The position numbers and the translations under genes were made by a program. Under the pieces are notes generated by a model. That model ran no database searches and had not been told where the DNA came from. It worked only from the letters and a program-made list of their open reading frames with translations. A stretch of 64,000 bases of DNA from Anaeramoeba ignava (Eukaryota; Metamonada; Anaeramoebidae), in NCBI GenBank assembly GCA_028826165.1, contig JAPDFW010000054.1, forward strand, positions 252,001-316,000, given 5' to 3'. Positions 47,608 to 60,600 of this stretch are shown one piece after another; the first letter of the stretch is position 1, and every line of letters begins with the position of its first letter.

Positions 47608-50600
47608 TTAAGTTTTTGATATTAAATAATTATTTAATTCAATAAGTTTGCCAATTTGTAAAAGCCTAATCCAATATTTAAGTTGTGTAATAAAAATAAT
47701 ATAATCTTTATCATTTTTTTTGTTGTTTTCATTATTATTTTCAATAATTTGTGGTTGATTTTTGTTTAAATCTTGAAATTTAATTGCTAATGTTAGAAAT
47801 AAATTATCGTTATAATTTATTATTAAATTGTTATTATCAATATTTTCCTTTGTTATTGATTTAATTCCATCTAGAATTGTAGAGTGAGAGTCAATAAATT
47901 TGGTAATAAATTCATTTTGATTAAAATTAATTAAATCAAAATTTTCAAATTTGATAAATTTAGAACAATTTGATTGATCAACATTTTCAATTATTGAAAC
48001 ATCTTGTATTGAATATAATTTAAAATTTGAATGAATTTGAATAAATTTTGAATATAATCCAAATGTTACTTGTGCAAATTTATTATCACCAATTTGTATA
48101 TAATTTTCTGTTAAAAGATTACATAAACCTTCCAAAAATTCATTTCCATTGCATAAAAATAACAGATCTTCTAATGAAGCATAAAGTTCTATTTTTAAAA
48201 TTTTCCAATTCAAATATTCTTTCATTTCATCAGGAAATTGAGAAGAAAATAATATATTCATTCTTGTTGGAAATTGTTTCAAAAATATAGGAAGAAATGA
48301 TAAATTTTTAAGTAAATAAATTGTTGAAATTTTTGGAATATCTAATTCATTATTATCATTATTATCATTATCTTCTTCTTTTTTTGTATCAGGAATTAAA
48401 ATATCACTAATTTCATTTTCTTTTAATTGAGATTCTTGATTATCTGAAATATTTAATTCAATACCATTAAAAGTAGAAATGAATTTAAGTTGAGAATCTG
48501 AAATTATAAGAATAGGTATTTTCTCTTTTCTTTTTTCTTCATTGCTCAATATCTCAAAATCACTTTCATAAATTTGATTTAAATTTAAATAGAAATTCAA
48601 AATTTTATATGTTTCATTTGAATTATTTTCCAAAAATTGAGTATTAGAAAGAGTAACAACAGGAAGAATATTATTCTGATTCTCTTGAATACTTTTGAAA
48701 TCTGATTTAAATAAATTTTGAATATCTTTTTTTGTTGTTTTAGTTGAACAAATAATATTAAAAAATTTAAGTGATGGAAGTTCTAATTTTTGAAAAATTT
48801 GATTTCCTGATTTTGAATCAATTTCTTTTAAAATTTTAATAGCAATATATTGAGATAAACCTATTTTTTATTTATATTTTTTTTATTTTATTTTTTTAAA
48901 TAAATAAAGAGAATAAATTTAAATTTAAATTTAAATTTTTAAAAAAAAATATTATTTACCTGATTTCCCATAAAGAAAAAGTGTAGAATGTGAAAAATAA
49001 CAAATGAAAATTATTAATAAATTTTGTTTTAATTCTTCAGTAATTTGAATTTGAGGGAAATAATGATCAAGTTCTAAAAAATTAATTAATTTGTTTTGAA
49101 TATCAGAAATTATAGATTTAATTGTAAGTTTCTTTTTTGAATTTAAATTGGAAGCGATTTCTTTTTCAATTTCTGATTCTAATTTATTTCTTTCTGTTTG
49201 AGATAATTTTAAAATATAATTGATAAACAATGAAACAACCATTCCATAAAAAATTCTCACACTTTCTTCTTTTTCGTAAAATAAAATTTGTGAAGCTTTT
49301 GGGTTTAATAACCAATTAAATATTGTTAAAGTTCTTGATATATCTTTTAAAGAACAAGTTTGATTTAGATTTTTTTGGATAAATTTATGAGAATTGATAA
49401 TATTTGTTGTGAAAATTATTTTAATTAATGTAATTTGATTATTGTTTGTTTTTGGAAATTTTAAATTTGTAAATGCTTGAGAAACCATTGAATAAATGAA
49501 ATTATTTTCTATTTTTTCATTAAAAGTACCAAAATCTTCAAATTCATTTATAAAAGAATCTAAATATGGAAATTCTTGTTTTTCATTAAAATTAGAATAA
49601 GAAACAATAAAACGAATTTTATCAGATATTAAACTTCTATTTGAAATTCGATCAAAAATAATTTGTTTTAATAAAGCAATGCAATTTATTGAATTGAATT
49701 TAATCCCTTCAAATAAAATATTGAACGAGGTTTGTATGTTGTTTTTGTATATAAAATGTTCTGCTTCTGTAATAGTTTGAATAATTTCTTTTTTTGTGTT
49801 TGATTTATCATTTAAATGATAAATTATCAAATGTTGATTCAAAAAATTTTCAATTAAAAATTGAATAAATTCAGAATTTAAATTTTCATTTGTAGTTTTG
49901 ATAATTATTGGAATATTTGTTAATAATTTATATAATATTAAAATCATTCTCAAAAAGTTATCTAATGTAAAAAAATTCTTGAAATATTCATTTTCGAAAA
50001 TAAGCTTTTTATGAATTTCTATTAAATTTGGAGATAAATAACTTAATATTTTTAAAGCTTTAGAATTATCCATTTCATTTGTTCGTAAATTTTTTAAATG
50101 TTCATTAAATTTAAATCCATATTTTGAAACATGATTTTGAATTTCTCTATGAAAAAATCTATTATTTGGATTTCTTGAAATAAAATTAACATTCTTAATC
50201 AATTTTTTTTTCTCTTCCAAAGAAAAAATAAGTAAAGAAATATCTTTTTTTTCCCATTCAATATTTTTTGAAACTAAAATTGCAGCATTTTTTTGATAAT
50301 TTTCAACAAATAATTTTGGAAATGTTGAAGAAATTTTATCATCTGCAAAAGCTTTTTTAGATTTATAAGGATTAATGAAACGATATTGAATTAATGGATA
50401 CATATAATATTTCGAAATATTCCAAAAATTAGATAATAAACGAAAAGTGATTTGTTGATTTTGATTAACTTGGGAAATTATCTTTTTTGAATTTTCGAAA
50501 AAATTTTCTTTATTTGGAATATTAAAAAGAAAGTCAGCTACATCATCTTCACTTTCAAAATCTTGAGGATGTTGATAAATTTCAAAAAATTTTGCAAGTA

Positions 50601-50999
50601 TTTTTAAATCAACATTTTCTTCTCTTTTAATTGTTGAAGATTCATCAATTTTATATGAAAAGAAAGAAAAAGTTTTTTTATCAACTTGACATATTTTTTC
50701 TTCTAAATAATTAAAAGGAGCCAAATTGTTCAATTTAAATTCATTATTTGATATGCCAACACTTGGAATTTCAATATATAAATGAAAAGATTCATCAAAA
50801 ACCCATGAATTATAATTTATATTCGATTTATTCTTTGTAATTTCAATTGATCCCCATATTAATAATTGCCAAATTAAATATGATGTTTCTTGAATAGAGG
50901 AAAGTGATAATTCAATATGTAAATATGTATTTTCTTGATCAGTTAAATTAGTAGATTTTAAGAATTGAATTTTTAAGAAATTCAGAAGATTTTCCTGAT
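47608..50999 (-). CDS. AAA-region block of RNF213-like protein
   Basis: Open from about 50999 to 48960, then spliced (GTAAAT donor at 48959, AATAG acceptor at 48861) to 48860-47608, about 1,090 codons. It covers the RNF213 AAA core. TYLHIELSLSSIQETSYLIWQLLIWGSIEI and HLYIEIPS match the segment just before AAA1. LTNIPIIIKTTNENLNSEFIQFL sits where AAA1 has its P-loop but lacks the GxxGxGK pattern. FLYGKSGLSQYIAIKILKE, spanning the intron, sits at the AAA2 Walker A and lacks the usual GKT/S order. IQIHSNFKLYSIQD recalls the AAA3 segment. ATPase competence is therefore doubtful. It stops at 47608, after which frames are short. Confidence 0.6.
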
Positions 51000-53944
51000 G
51001 TAATTAAAATTTTGAAATAACGATAATTTTTAGTTTCATTATTTTTCATTTCTTTCATAACAATCTTTGAATATTTGATATGTTTTCCCATAACCTGATT
51101 TTTCAGATGAGTAAATTTTCATTCTTTTATATTGAGGAGAGAATATTTGCAAAAATATTTTTCCAATTCTTTTTAGAAAGTGAAGGAATTTGTTTTTCAA
51201 TTAAAGTTGCTGAAGATTTGTTTTAATTTAAGAGATTTTTCATTTTGTTTCAGAAAAGAAAATAACTAAAGGAATTTTGGTTTTTATATGAAATTGATTC
51301 AATTTTTCTTTTAATAAATCTAAGTATTTTTGAGATAATTTTTCAGGATGAAGAATTATGAATAAATGATTAATAGATTTGACTTGTTTTTGATATTGTA
51401 ATCATTATAAGTTTAAAAAGAAAGAATCAATAATATTTTCATCGATATCTTGAGAATCACAAAAATAAAACATTTTCTTTAAGTGGGAAATGTTGACAAA
51501 AATAAAATATAAAAGATGTGATAATATCATAAAGATTTGATTCTTGATTAATTTTATAAAGGAATATTAATTTCTTTTTGAAGATTTTTCCAAAGTAAAA
51601 ATTTTGGAAAATTGTTTATAAATTCGATTATAAGGAGTTGTATATTTAGTAGAAATGGAAATTATTTTTGTTCTTCTTTTTCTTTTTGTTTTTGTTCTTT
51701 TTATTTGTTCTAATTCTTTTTATTTGTAATTCTTCTTTTTTGTTTTTTTGTTCTTTTTTTGTTTCTAATTCTTCTTTTTCTAATATTTGAATTTTGAAAA
51801 GAATCAATTCCATTTTTGGATTATATTTTATTATAATTTTATTATCTTCATTTTCTTTTTCAGGGGATTTTTTTCAAATAATTTTTGTAAATTTGAACAC
51901 ATTTTTATTCATTAATTCAATTATTATAAAAATGTGTTGAATTGTTTGAAGTTTAGTTTCATTCATTTTCAAATTGTTTTTAAATCAGTATTTTCAGATT
52001 GAATTAAAAGTATGATCAAAATTTGTTCAAATGGATCAAAATCTGAGAAAACAAATGTATCTTTTTCAGTTTTTACAAGAAAATATCTCTTTTGAATTAC
52101 TTGAATAATCAAAAATGAAAACAGTTTTTCATTTCCAAAAATTTTTAAAGTATTATCAAAAATGGATTGAATTTTGAAGATTTTGAGAGAGATTGAGTAT
52201 TTATTATTTTTGAAGTATTTGGAAGATTTAGAATTTCTTCAATAACATTTAAATATTCATCATTAATTTGAAAAGATTCATTGTTCATTTGAGATTCAGA
52301 TTGTTTAATAAGATTTATTAAATTATCAAATGATTCAAAAAGGTTTCAGATTTACATATATATATGTTTTTAGTCTGTTTTCTTAATTTTTCGAAATGAT
52401 TAATTGAATCAACTATTTTATTATTTCTTTTGTTTCTTAAGTGAATTGGAAAAATTGTAAATTGATTATCATCTTCTTGTTTTTGAATTAAATTAGATAA
52501 TCTATCAAATGATTTGATGTTATTATCATTGTTGAAAATGAATTTTTGGGATTTGGTTTAAAACAATCAAGAATTGTTTTAAGAGTTGGAATTTCTTTAA
52601 TTTTTTGAGAATTTTGCCAAGTTTTATCAAAGAATTTGGAATTATTTTCATTTATAAATTTAAATTTTTCGAAAAATATCTTTATATTTGAATCAATTTT
52701 AGAAAATTCATTTTGAAATTCTCTATATTTTTGGATTAATAATAATAATTCATTAGCATTTTCTTCTGAATATTCCTTTTTTTCTTTTTCTTTTGATTTA
52801 ATATTAAAATCTTGATTTCGTAAAAAATTAAGTTCTTTTTTAATGAAAGATTCATCATTTTCAATTGGAAAAATTTTATCAATTTTTGAAAGAATAATTT
52901 CTTTATCAAAAATATCTTTTGCTAATTTATTCCATTTTTTGTTTGCTGAAGGTATAATTGTATCTCTAAAACTTGTAAAACTAATAATTTCTTCTTTTTT
53001 TTCTTTTTCTTGTAATTCTTTAATTCGAGAATCAATAAAATTTTTTATAATATTTTGAAAAATTTGGCTTTCATTCAATTCAATAAATCTTCTTAATCCT
53101 AAACGTGATATATTTATTTTTCTTTGTTTTTATCATTTCAGCGATTGTTTTAGTTTTTGTCAAACTGTTTTAAGAAATTTTCAATTTTCGCAATATGAAC
53201 TTTATTTTCAAATAATTGTTTGAATGTATCTAAAATTTTTGATAAGCTTCTTTAATTTTTTCTAAATGTTGCTTTATTTCTTTAAGATTTTTAAAATTTG
53301 GAAAATCTGTTTTGGAATAACATTTTGAAAATTGAATATAATCTTCTTTCTTGGATAAAAAATGTAATAATTCTTCGAAAGTACATTTTTTGTTGTTGAA
53401 ATGATTAAAATGTTCAAGAATTTCTTTATCATATTTTTGTAAATTTTCCAAGAATTTGGGATTTTCATTTTCCTTTTCTTTTTTGAATTTAATAATTTTT
53501 TTAAACCAAGATAATGTTAAAACCCATATTGTTTGTATTTTTCTATCTTTAGATTCATAAAATTCAATAAATTTACTTGGATTTTCTCCAACAAATTTTT
53601 CCCAAGAATTAATTTGAATTAATAAAGGTATATTTTTGATAATATTATCATCTATTATAATTTTTTCTTTTTCTGTATTATCATAGTAATATTGTGACCT
53701 TTCTGTTAAAATATCCAAAATAACATTTTCAAATTTTTCTTTCTCTTTTTCTTTTTCTGATTCAATAATCAATTCTAAAGATTTTTTTGGATCTTTTTGC
53801 CAGAAATTTTGATTTTCAACATTTTTTTTAATTGATTCTTCTAATGATTTAATAAATTTTTCATTTTCTTCATTTTCTTCTTTATTCCATGAGTTAATTT
53901 TTTTCCAAAATTGATTCCATAAATTAAAACATTGTAAAAAACAC

Positions 53945-55120
53945 CTATAAATTGAATTTTTGAAATAATTCTTTGAGGAAATCTAGGAAATGTTTATTGA
54001 AAAAATTTATAATGTGTCCATGAGCAATTAAATGAACAATCAACTTAAATCCTTCAAAATATTTAGGAGAAAAATCCAGAAAATCAATACAATATTGTTC
54101 TTTTATATAATCATCTAAAATTGAATCATAAAATTTTTGTTTAACCAATTTTTCTGAATATTTTTTTTTATCAAATTCATCAAAAAAATTGAAGGATAGT
54201 CTTTTAAAAACTGGATAATATTGAAGTATAATAGGCTCTGGAGTTTTAATTTCCAATTGAAAAAGTAAAGTATTTTTGAGAGAATTTTTTAAGAAAACTG
54301 AATTTGGATCTTTTTCTGCATTTTCAAAAAATGTAATTATCAAATCAATTAGTTGAAAAATTAAGGATTGAGGTTTATATAATAAACGAGTAAAAAAGTA
54401 ATTATCTCTCATTGTGTGTTGATTTAAGCAAAGTAAAGCAAATTTTTCTTTGATTGAAATGGGATTTGTTTCTGAAAAATTTGAGATGAAAGGAAATAAA
54501 AGCCATTCATAAATTTGTGATTTGCAAACATGGGAAATAATTTGAAGACTTTCTCCAAAAATAAGTAAATCATTTTTAGTATCAGTATTGCTATCAATAT
54601 TGTTGTTATTATTATTTGAATCATTTTGATAAAAAAGGGATATAAAAAGAAAATTAAGAAAATCAGAAATAACATCGTTCGTATTAATTTTTGAATTATT
54701 CTGTTTGTTTTGATTCTCAAAAATAGTAAAATGGAAATTGGATTTTAAATTGATTTTTTCAGAAAGAATTTTCTCTTCCATTTCTTTTTCTTTTTCTTTT
54801 TCTTTTTCTTTTTGTTTTTCTTTTTCTTTTTCTTTTTCTTTTTCCTTTTCTTTTTCTTTTTCTTGAATAAAAGAAAAAATAATTTCTTTTTCTTTTTCTT
54901 TTTCTTTTTCTTTGAAATATTTAGAAACATCAAAATCTGAAAACAAAATATTTGTAAATGGAAAATGTTTCATTTCTTGTTTTTCAACAACTGTTTTTGT
55001 TATTACTTTATGTTTTCTGTTTCTTTGTTTGGTTTGAATTTTAAAATAAAATTGAATAAGATTCAAATCTGTAATTAAAAGTTTGGTTATTTCAGGATCA
55101 AAATAAACCACAATTTTCAT
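53945..55120 (-). CDS. N-terminal block of RNF213-like protein
   Basis: 391 codons starting at an ATG after an A-rich leader (MKIVVYFDPEITKLLITDL). A pure Lys-Glu tract coded by TTTTTC hexamers (54780-54930) follows an ordinary helical segment. The C-terminal two thirds are helical (LLIFGESLQIISHVCKSQIYEWLLFPFIS). It stops at 53945, but sensible sequence (CFLQCFNLWNQFWKKINSW) continues in the next frame, so this is the first of a series of frameshifts. Classed as RNF213-like by continuity with the AAA block, not by its own motifs. Confidence 0.5.
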   Translation of the reverse strand: MKIVVYFDPEITKLLITDLNLIQFYFKIQTKQRNRKHKVITKTVVEKQEMKHFPFTNILFSDFDVSKYFKEKEKEKEKEIIFSFIQEKEKEKEKEKEKEKEKQKEKEKEKEKEMEEKILSEKINLKSNFHFTIFENQNKQNNSKINTNDVISDFLNFLFISLFYQNDSNNNNNNIDSNTDTKNDLLIFGESLQIISHVCKSQIYEWLLFPFISNFSETNPISIKEKFALLCLNQHTMRDNYFFTRLLYKPQSLIFQLIDLIITFFENAEKDPNSVFLKNSLKNTLLFQLEIKTPEPIILQYYPVFKRLSFNFFDEFDKKKYSEKLVKQKFYDSILDDYIKEQYCIDFLDFSPKYFEGFKLIVHLIAHGHIINFFNKHFLDFLKELFQKFNL

Positions 55121-55439
55121 TTTAAATTAAAAAAAAAAAACTCTTTTTATATCTTTCTTTTTAATTTTAAATTTAAAAAAAAAAATAAAAAAATGAAAAA
55201 AAAAAAGGAAAAATAAAAAAATAAAAAAAATAAAAAAAGAAAAGTGGAATTTTTAATTAAATTTTTTTTTTAAATTAATTTAATTATTTACATATTTTTT
55301 TTTATACTTAACTTTTTATATTTAAATTTAAAACAAAACAAAACAATTTTTTATTTTTTTAATTTTTATTTAAAAAAAAAAAGTGGAATGAAAATGAAAA
55401 ACAATTTTCTTTCTATTTTCTTTTCCAAATTTTAATTTT

Positions 55440-55971
55440 AATTTAATTTTGATTTTAATTTTAATTTTGATTTTGATTTTAATTTTAATTTTAATTTTGA
55501 TTTTGATTTTGATTTTAATTTTGATTTTGATTTTGATTTTAGATTTTAATTTTGATTTTGATTTTGATTTTAATTTTAATTTTAATTTTAATTTTGATTT
55601 TAATTTTGATTTTAATTTTAATTTTGATTTTGATTTTAATTTTGATTTTAATTTTAATTTTGATTTTAATTTTAATTTTGATTTTAATTTTGATTTTGAT
55701 TTTAATTTTAATTTTAATTTTGATTTTGATTTTGATTTTGATTTTAATTTTAATTTTGATTTTGATTTTAATTTTAATTTTCATTTTGATTTTGATTTTG
55801 ATTTTGATTTTGATTTTGATTTTGATTTTGATTTTGATTTTGATTTTGATTTTAATTTCAATTTTGATTTTGATTTTAATTTTAATTTTGATTTTAATTT
55901 TAATATTGATTTTGATTTTGATTTTAATTTTGATTTTGATTTTAAAATTGATTTTGATTTTAATTTTCATT
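55440..55971. repeat. TTTTGA/TTTTAA hexamer tract downstream of TatD
   Basis: About 510 bp of GATTTT and AATTTT hexamers directly after the TatD stop. It opens long Ile-Leu or Lys-Ile frames on both strands, which I take as artefacts. The rest of the spacer, 55121-55439, is A/T homopolymer-rich with AAAAGTGGAAT motifs at about 55241 and 55380; no gene seen. Confidence 0.88.
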
Positions 55972-57350
55972 TTAAAATTGATAAAAATTTTTAGCATTTT
56001 CAACTAAAGTGGAATAAACTTTTTCTTTTTGAATTTTTTTAACTGAAACAATTTTATCAATAATTTTAGGAATCATTCCTGGATGAGCAATTTTTCCTCT
56101 ATAAGGAACAGGAGCCATATAAGGACCATCAGTTTCTGATAAAATTCTATCAAGAGGAACTTTTTCGACAACTTTAAGTAAATTTTTAGCAGTTTTAAAA
56201 GTAATTACACCAGTAAATCCAAAATAAGCATTTGGCCATTCTTTCATTATATTTTCTGCAAATTCTAAAGAAGAAGTATAACAATGAACATGAAATTTCC
56301 ATTCTTTTGGAATAAATTCTTTGAATATTTTTAATGTATCTTCTTCTGCTTCTCTTGTGTGAATAACAAGTGGTTTTTGTAATTCAATTGCTTTTTTTAA
56401 TTGTTTTGTGAAAGCATTTCTAATTTTGATTTTAATTTTGATTTTTATTTTTATTTTAATTTTGATTTTGATTTTAATTTTGATTTTGATTTTAATTTTG
56501 ATTTTGATTTTAATTTTAATTTTGATTTTGATTTTTATTTTGATTTTGATTTTAATTTTGATTTTAATTTTAATTTTGATTTTGATTTTGATTTTGATTT
56601 TAATTTTAATTTTAATTTTGATTTTGATTTTGATTTTGATTTTAATTTTGATTTTGATTTTGATTTTGATTTTGATTTTAATTTTAATTTTAATTTTAAT
56701 TTTAATTTTAATTTTGATTTTGATTTTGATTTTCATTTTGATTTTGATTTTGATTTTGATTTTGATTTTAATTTTAATTTTAATTTTGATTTTGATTTTA
56801 ATTTTGATTTTGATTTTAATTTTGATTTTGATTTTAATTTTAATTTTAATTTTAATTTTGATTTTGATTTTGATATTGATATTCATTTTGATTTTAATTT
56901 TCATTTTGAATTTGGTTTTGAATTTGATTTTCACATTTGATCTTCTTTTGGAGAAAAATTATAATGATAATCAAGACCCATTTCACCCCAAGCTTTAATT
57001 TTAGGATTTTTCATAAATTCAACAAGTTTATTTTCAATATCTTGATTAAATTTTTTAGAATCATGAGGATGTAAACCAAAAGCACCATAAACAGGTTCAT
57101 ATTTTGAAACAATATCAAAAACTGTATCAAAATTTATTGGATCACAAGCAATTGCAACTGCATTTTGAATTCCTTCTTCAAATTTTAATTCTTGTTGAAT
57201 TTCTGTCCAACTCTTTTTAGAATAATTTAATTTTACTCTTTCAAAAATCATATCAAGATGGCAATGAGTATCAATATAAGGAAATATTGTTTTTTCAATT
57301 ATTTTTTCATTTGTTTCTTGATTTGTTTCTTTTTGTTCAATTTTTTCCAT
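55972..57350 (-). CDS. TatD-family metal-dependent hydrolase / DNase
   Basis: TatD proteins are Mg-dependent 3'-5' exonucleases or related hydrolases of the amidohydrolase fold. Exons 56935-57350 and 55972-56419 (donor GTGAAA, acceptor TTAG, in phase) give 287 residues. Metal ligands seen: YIDTHCHLD (HxH), AWGEMGLDYHY (Glu), LVIHTREA (His), FHVHCYTSS (His), SETDGPYMAP (Asp). GLHPHD and VPYRGKIAHPGMIP are also typical. The first 20 residues are a Glu/Lys-rich extension. Length is normal. The 515-bp intron is composed almost only of GATTTT/AATTTT hexamers. A TGACGTAA element lies about 70 bp upstream of the start. Possible eukaryotic roles include DNA degradation in apoptosis-like pathways (TATDN1 group), not shown here. 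Confidence 0.93.
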
Positions 57351-57417
57351 TTTGTTTCTAAAAAAAAATGAAAATGAAAAATTTAAAAAAAAATATTTTT
57401 TTCAATTAAAATTCCAA

Positions 57418-57425
57418 TTACGTCA
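57418..57425 (-). promoter_or_regulatory. CRE-like TGACGTAA upstream of TatD
   Basis: On the minus strand this reads TGACGTAA, 68-75 bp before the TatD start codon. It differs by one base from the palindrome upstream of the MFS gene, at a similar distance and the same relation to the gene. Weak evidence on its own. Confidence 0.25.
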
Positions 57426-57632
57426 TTCAATTTAAAATCTTAATTCAGTTTAATTCAATTTAAAATCTTTATAAAAAAAAAGTGGAATGAATTGTATTTT
57501 TATTTAATTTTGTTTTTAATTTAATTTAATTTAATTCAATTTAAAATCTTTATAAAAAAAAAATGGAATGAATTGTATTTTTATTTAATTTTGTTTTTGA
57601 TTTTTTTTTTTGAAATTAAAATTAAAAGATTT

Positions 57633-60600
57633 TCAATTAGTTTCTGAAAAAAACAAATGAGGTGATTTCTTCATATAATCATGTAGACTAATAAAAGATA
57701 TATGAAAAGTAGAATCAATCTTTTTGTTTGTTTCAATTTTTGAAAGAAGAGGAAAACAATAAACTCTTTTAAGTTCAGGTGAAAAAATATTTTGATTTTC
57801 ATTTAAATTTTGATTTTGAATTTGAATTTGATTTTGATTTTGATTTTGATTTTCATTTAAATTTTGATTTTCATTTTGATTTTGATTTTCATTTTGATTT
57901 TCAATTAAATTTTGATTTTCATTTTGAATTTGATTTAAATTTTGATTTTCATTTTGATTTTGATTTTGATTTTGATTTTGATTTTGATTTTGATTTTCAT
58001 TTTCATTTTCAATTTGATTTTCATTTATTTGATAAGATAAATCCAAAATTTCCATATCAATTTTTTCATAACTAATTTGAATACATTTTTCTAATGATTT
58101 TGCAACAACAAAAAAATTAAAATTTTGAACATTTCCTTGATAATTTAAGAAAGATCTAGAAGTAAATAAATGGAGTGATTTTTCTGTAATTGTTTTTTGA
58201 TAAATATCTCTTAATAACATTTGAATATCATCATTATTTGATTGAATTGCAGTTTCCAACATGAAAAAAAGTTGAATTTTCCTTTCCAAATTTTGAGAAT
58301 GTAATTGAATTTTCCAATTTGGAGAAATTAAATCAAAATGAGTTAAATTTGGAAAATCTTGCAAATAAAGAGAAATAAGTTCTGCAAAATGTGTTAATTT
58401 CAATTTAAGTTTAATGCCTGGAATAAATTGTAAATTTTCGTTATTTTCATCGATTACTTTGATTGAAGATTTGCGTGTTAATGGTTGAATATTTGATTCT
58501 TCAAATTCTGTTAAGTCTAGATCAATGTGGAAATTAATTGTTTCTAAAATTGTTTTTAAATCTTGTTCATTTCTTTCTTGATCCGTTTGTTTTTTGGTTC
58601 TTTTTTCTTGTTTTTTCTTTTGAGTTTTTTCCATTTTCTTTTGTCTTCTTGCTTCTTTTTTTTCTTGTTTTTTTTGTTTTTTGAGTTCTTTTTTTTCTCG
58701 TGCTTGTTTTTGTTTTTCTGATTCTTGCTTTGTTTTGAAGAGGTTGAAAGAGCGTTTTTTAGTGAGTTGATTATTTTGATTTTGATTTTTATTTTGATTT
58801 TCATTTTCATTTTGATTTTCATTTTGATTTTGATTTTGATTTTGATTTTGATTTTGATTTTGATTTTATTTTCATTTTCATTTTGATTTTGATTTTGATT
58901 TTCATTATTTAAAGGATCTTCAGTCACAAATGTTTCGTTTTCAAAATCGAATTCTGATGATTCTTCTTCAATATTATCTGGTTGTACAATTTTTTGTAAA
59001 ATTTCATTTTGATTTTCATTTTCATTTTGATTTTCAATTTTGTTTTGATTTTGATTTTGATTTTGATTTTGATTTTCAATTTTGTTTTGATTTTCATTTT
59101 CATTTTGATTTTCATTTTGATTTTGATTTTGATTTTCATTTTGATTTTCATTTTGATTTTCAATTTGATTTTCATTTTGATTTTCATCTTGATTTTCATC
59201 TTGAAAAATTAATTGTTCTTGATATTGAAGAGATTTTGATGTAAATATTCTTGAAAGATCAGTATTTTCCAAATTTTTGGAATCAATTTCTGATTTATTT
59301 TTAGAATCAGAATGAAGAATATCAAGAATTAAAAGATAATCATTAAAAAGATATAATTTTTTCTTTTCCAATTTTTGATCAGAAAATTTTGTATCAATAA
59401 TATCGACAACATCCTCGTATAAAAGAAAGCGATTTGGATGATAAAGTTGAATAGGATTTACGATGAAAGATTGAAGAGTATAAGTATTATAAATATTTAA
59501 ACATTCTTCACTAATTTTGCGTGCTTCCATCAAACTATTTCTGCATTTTTCAATTTCTTCATCAACATGTGATTGAATAAGAGTTTCATTTAATATTTTC
59601 ATCAAATCATGGAAGTAATTGGAATACTTGCCAATTTGCTGAACAGGAAAAATAACAAGTTCAAAAAAGGAAATGGAAAATTTGTGATTTTTTGAATCAA
59701 TTTTTTTCAAAACTTCTTTTTCTTTTTCCTTTTCACTTTGTATTTGTGGTATTTCTATTGAATGTATTGCATTTGGAAATGCCAAAATGGATTTGAATAA
59801 AACAAGAAATTGTTTGCAGTATTTGATGTGAAGATCTGTGATGAGTCTCATGTTGATGAAGCAGCTGAGCAAGTCCTGGAAAAAATTATGTTTCAATAAG
59901 TCTCCACTGATGATATCAAATGTAGCTTTACTGAGATTGATAATTTGCTTGATTGTCCTTATAAACAAGTTCAGCTGCTGTTTGTATTTTCGGATTTCTG
60001 GTTTTGCATCATTTGTATCGTTTTCTGAGTCTGAATTTTCCTCTTTTGATTCGAAATCGGCATAAATATTGGCGAATTGCTTTTCGAGAAATTCAGCCAC
60101 TTTTATATATAGTAGCTCTTCTTTTTGCCATTGTGTTCCGATAATGTCTCGATTATATTCCCTTTCCAAAATTGTTGCAAGTTGATAATTTTTATTTTTT
60201 GGCAGCAAGTTCATGTGCAGTTGGTTTCAAGCCGATCAAAGTGGCTCCATTTTGGAGTAAGAAAATGCATATTTCTTCCTTTCCAAGAAATGCGGAAAGT
60301 TGCAATGCAGAAAGACCCTTTTTGGGTTTGTGGTTCACATTGACTTTCTTTTTGATTAAAATTGAGATGCATTCTCTTTGCCAAGTAAAAACACAAAATG
60401 TAAATGCTGTCATTCCTTTATATGTTTCTATTGTTGTGTCTGCTTTGCTGTTTAGTAGTTCTTCTGCGCATTTAGCGTGTCCGTTGAGACATGCCAAATG
60501 CAATGCTGTAAATCCTTCTTTGTTTTGTTTATTTATTTCACTTCCAAATTTTATAAGAAGTTGAACACATTTAACATGTCCTTTTGATGATGCAAGATGT

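Larger units (their letters stand above)
41619..55120 (-). pseudogene. RNF213 (mysterin)-like giant gene, disrupted by many frameshifts
   Basis: The locus spans ~13.5 kb and reads as one gene. RNF213 proteins are giant dynein-like AAA+ E3 ligases acting on lipid droplets and intracellular bacteria. Segments seen in order: start at 55120 with a Lys/Glu tract; a helical N-terminal region; HLYIEIPS and APFNYLEEKIC before the AAA core (about 50750); FFTLDNFLRMILILYKLL at the first AAA; LFLYGKSG at the second, with a weak Walker A; VNPFRL-like QIHSNFKLYSIQD at the third; and CSICGKKCD in the last part. Good blocks are 53945-55120, 47608-50999 (one 99-bp intron, 48861-48959) and 41619-46199. Between them, 50.99-53.1 kb and 46.7-47.6 kb shift frame often, with changes such as those at 53945, 53230 and 53130. 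Either a decaying paralogue or sequence that short reads could not correct. Family call firm, status unresolved. Confidence 0.72.

Noticed and set aside
55449-56007. Long Ile-Leu, Asp-Phe and Lys-Ile frames on both strands
   Set aside because: Hexamer-repeat artefacts in the spacer downstream of TatD.
56401-56998. 196-codon hydrophobic Ile-Leu frame on the plus strand
   Set aside because: Antisense of the TatD intron repeat; looks like a membrane protein only because ATTTTG reads Ile-Leu.
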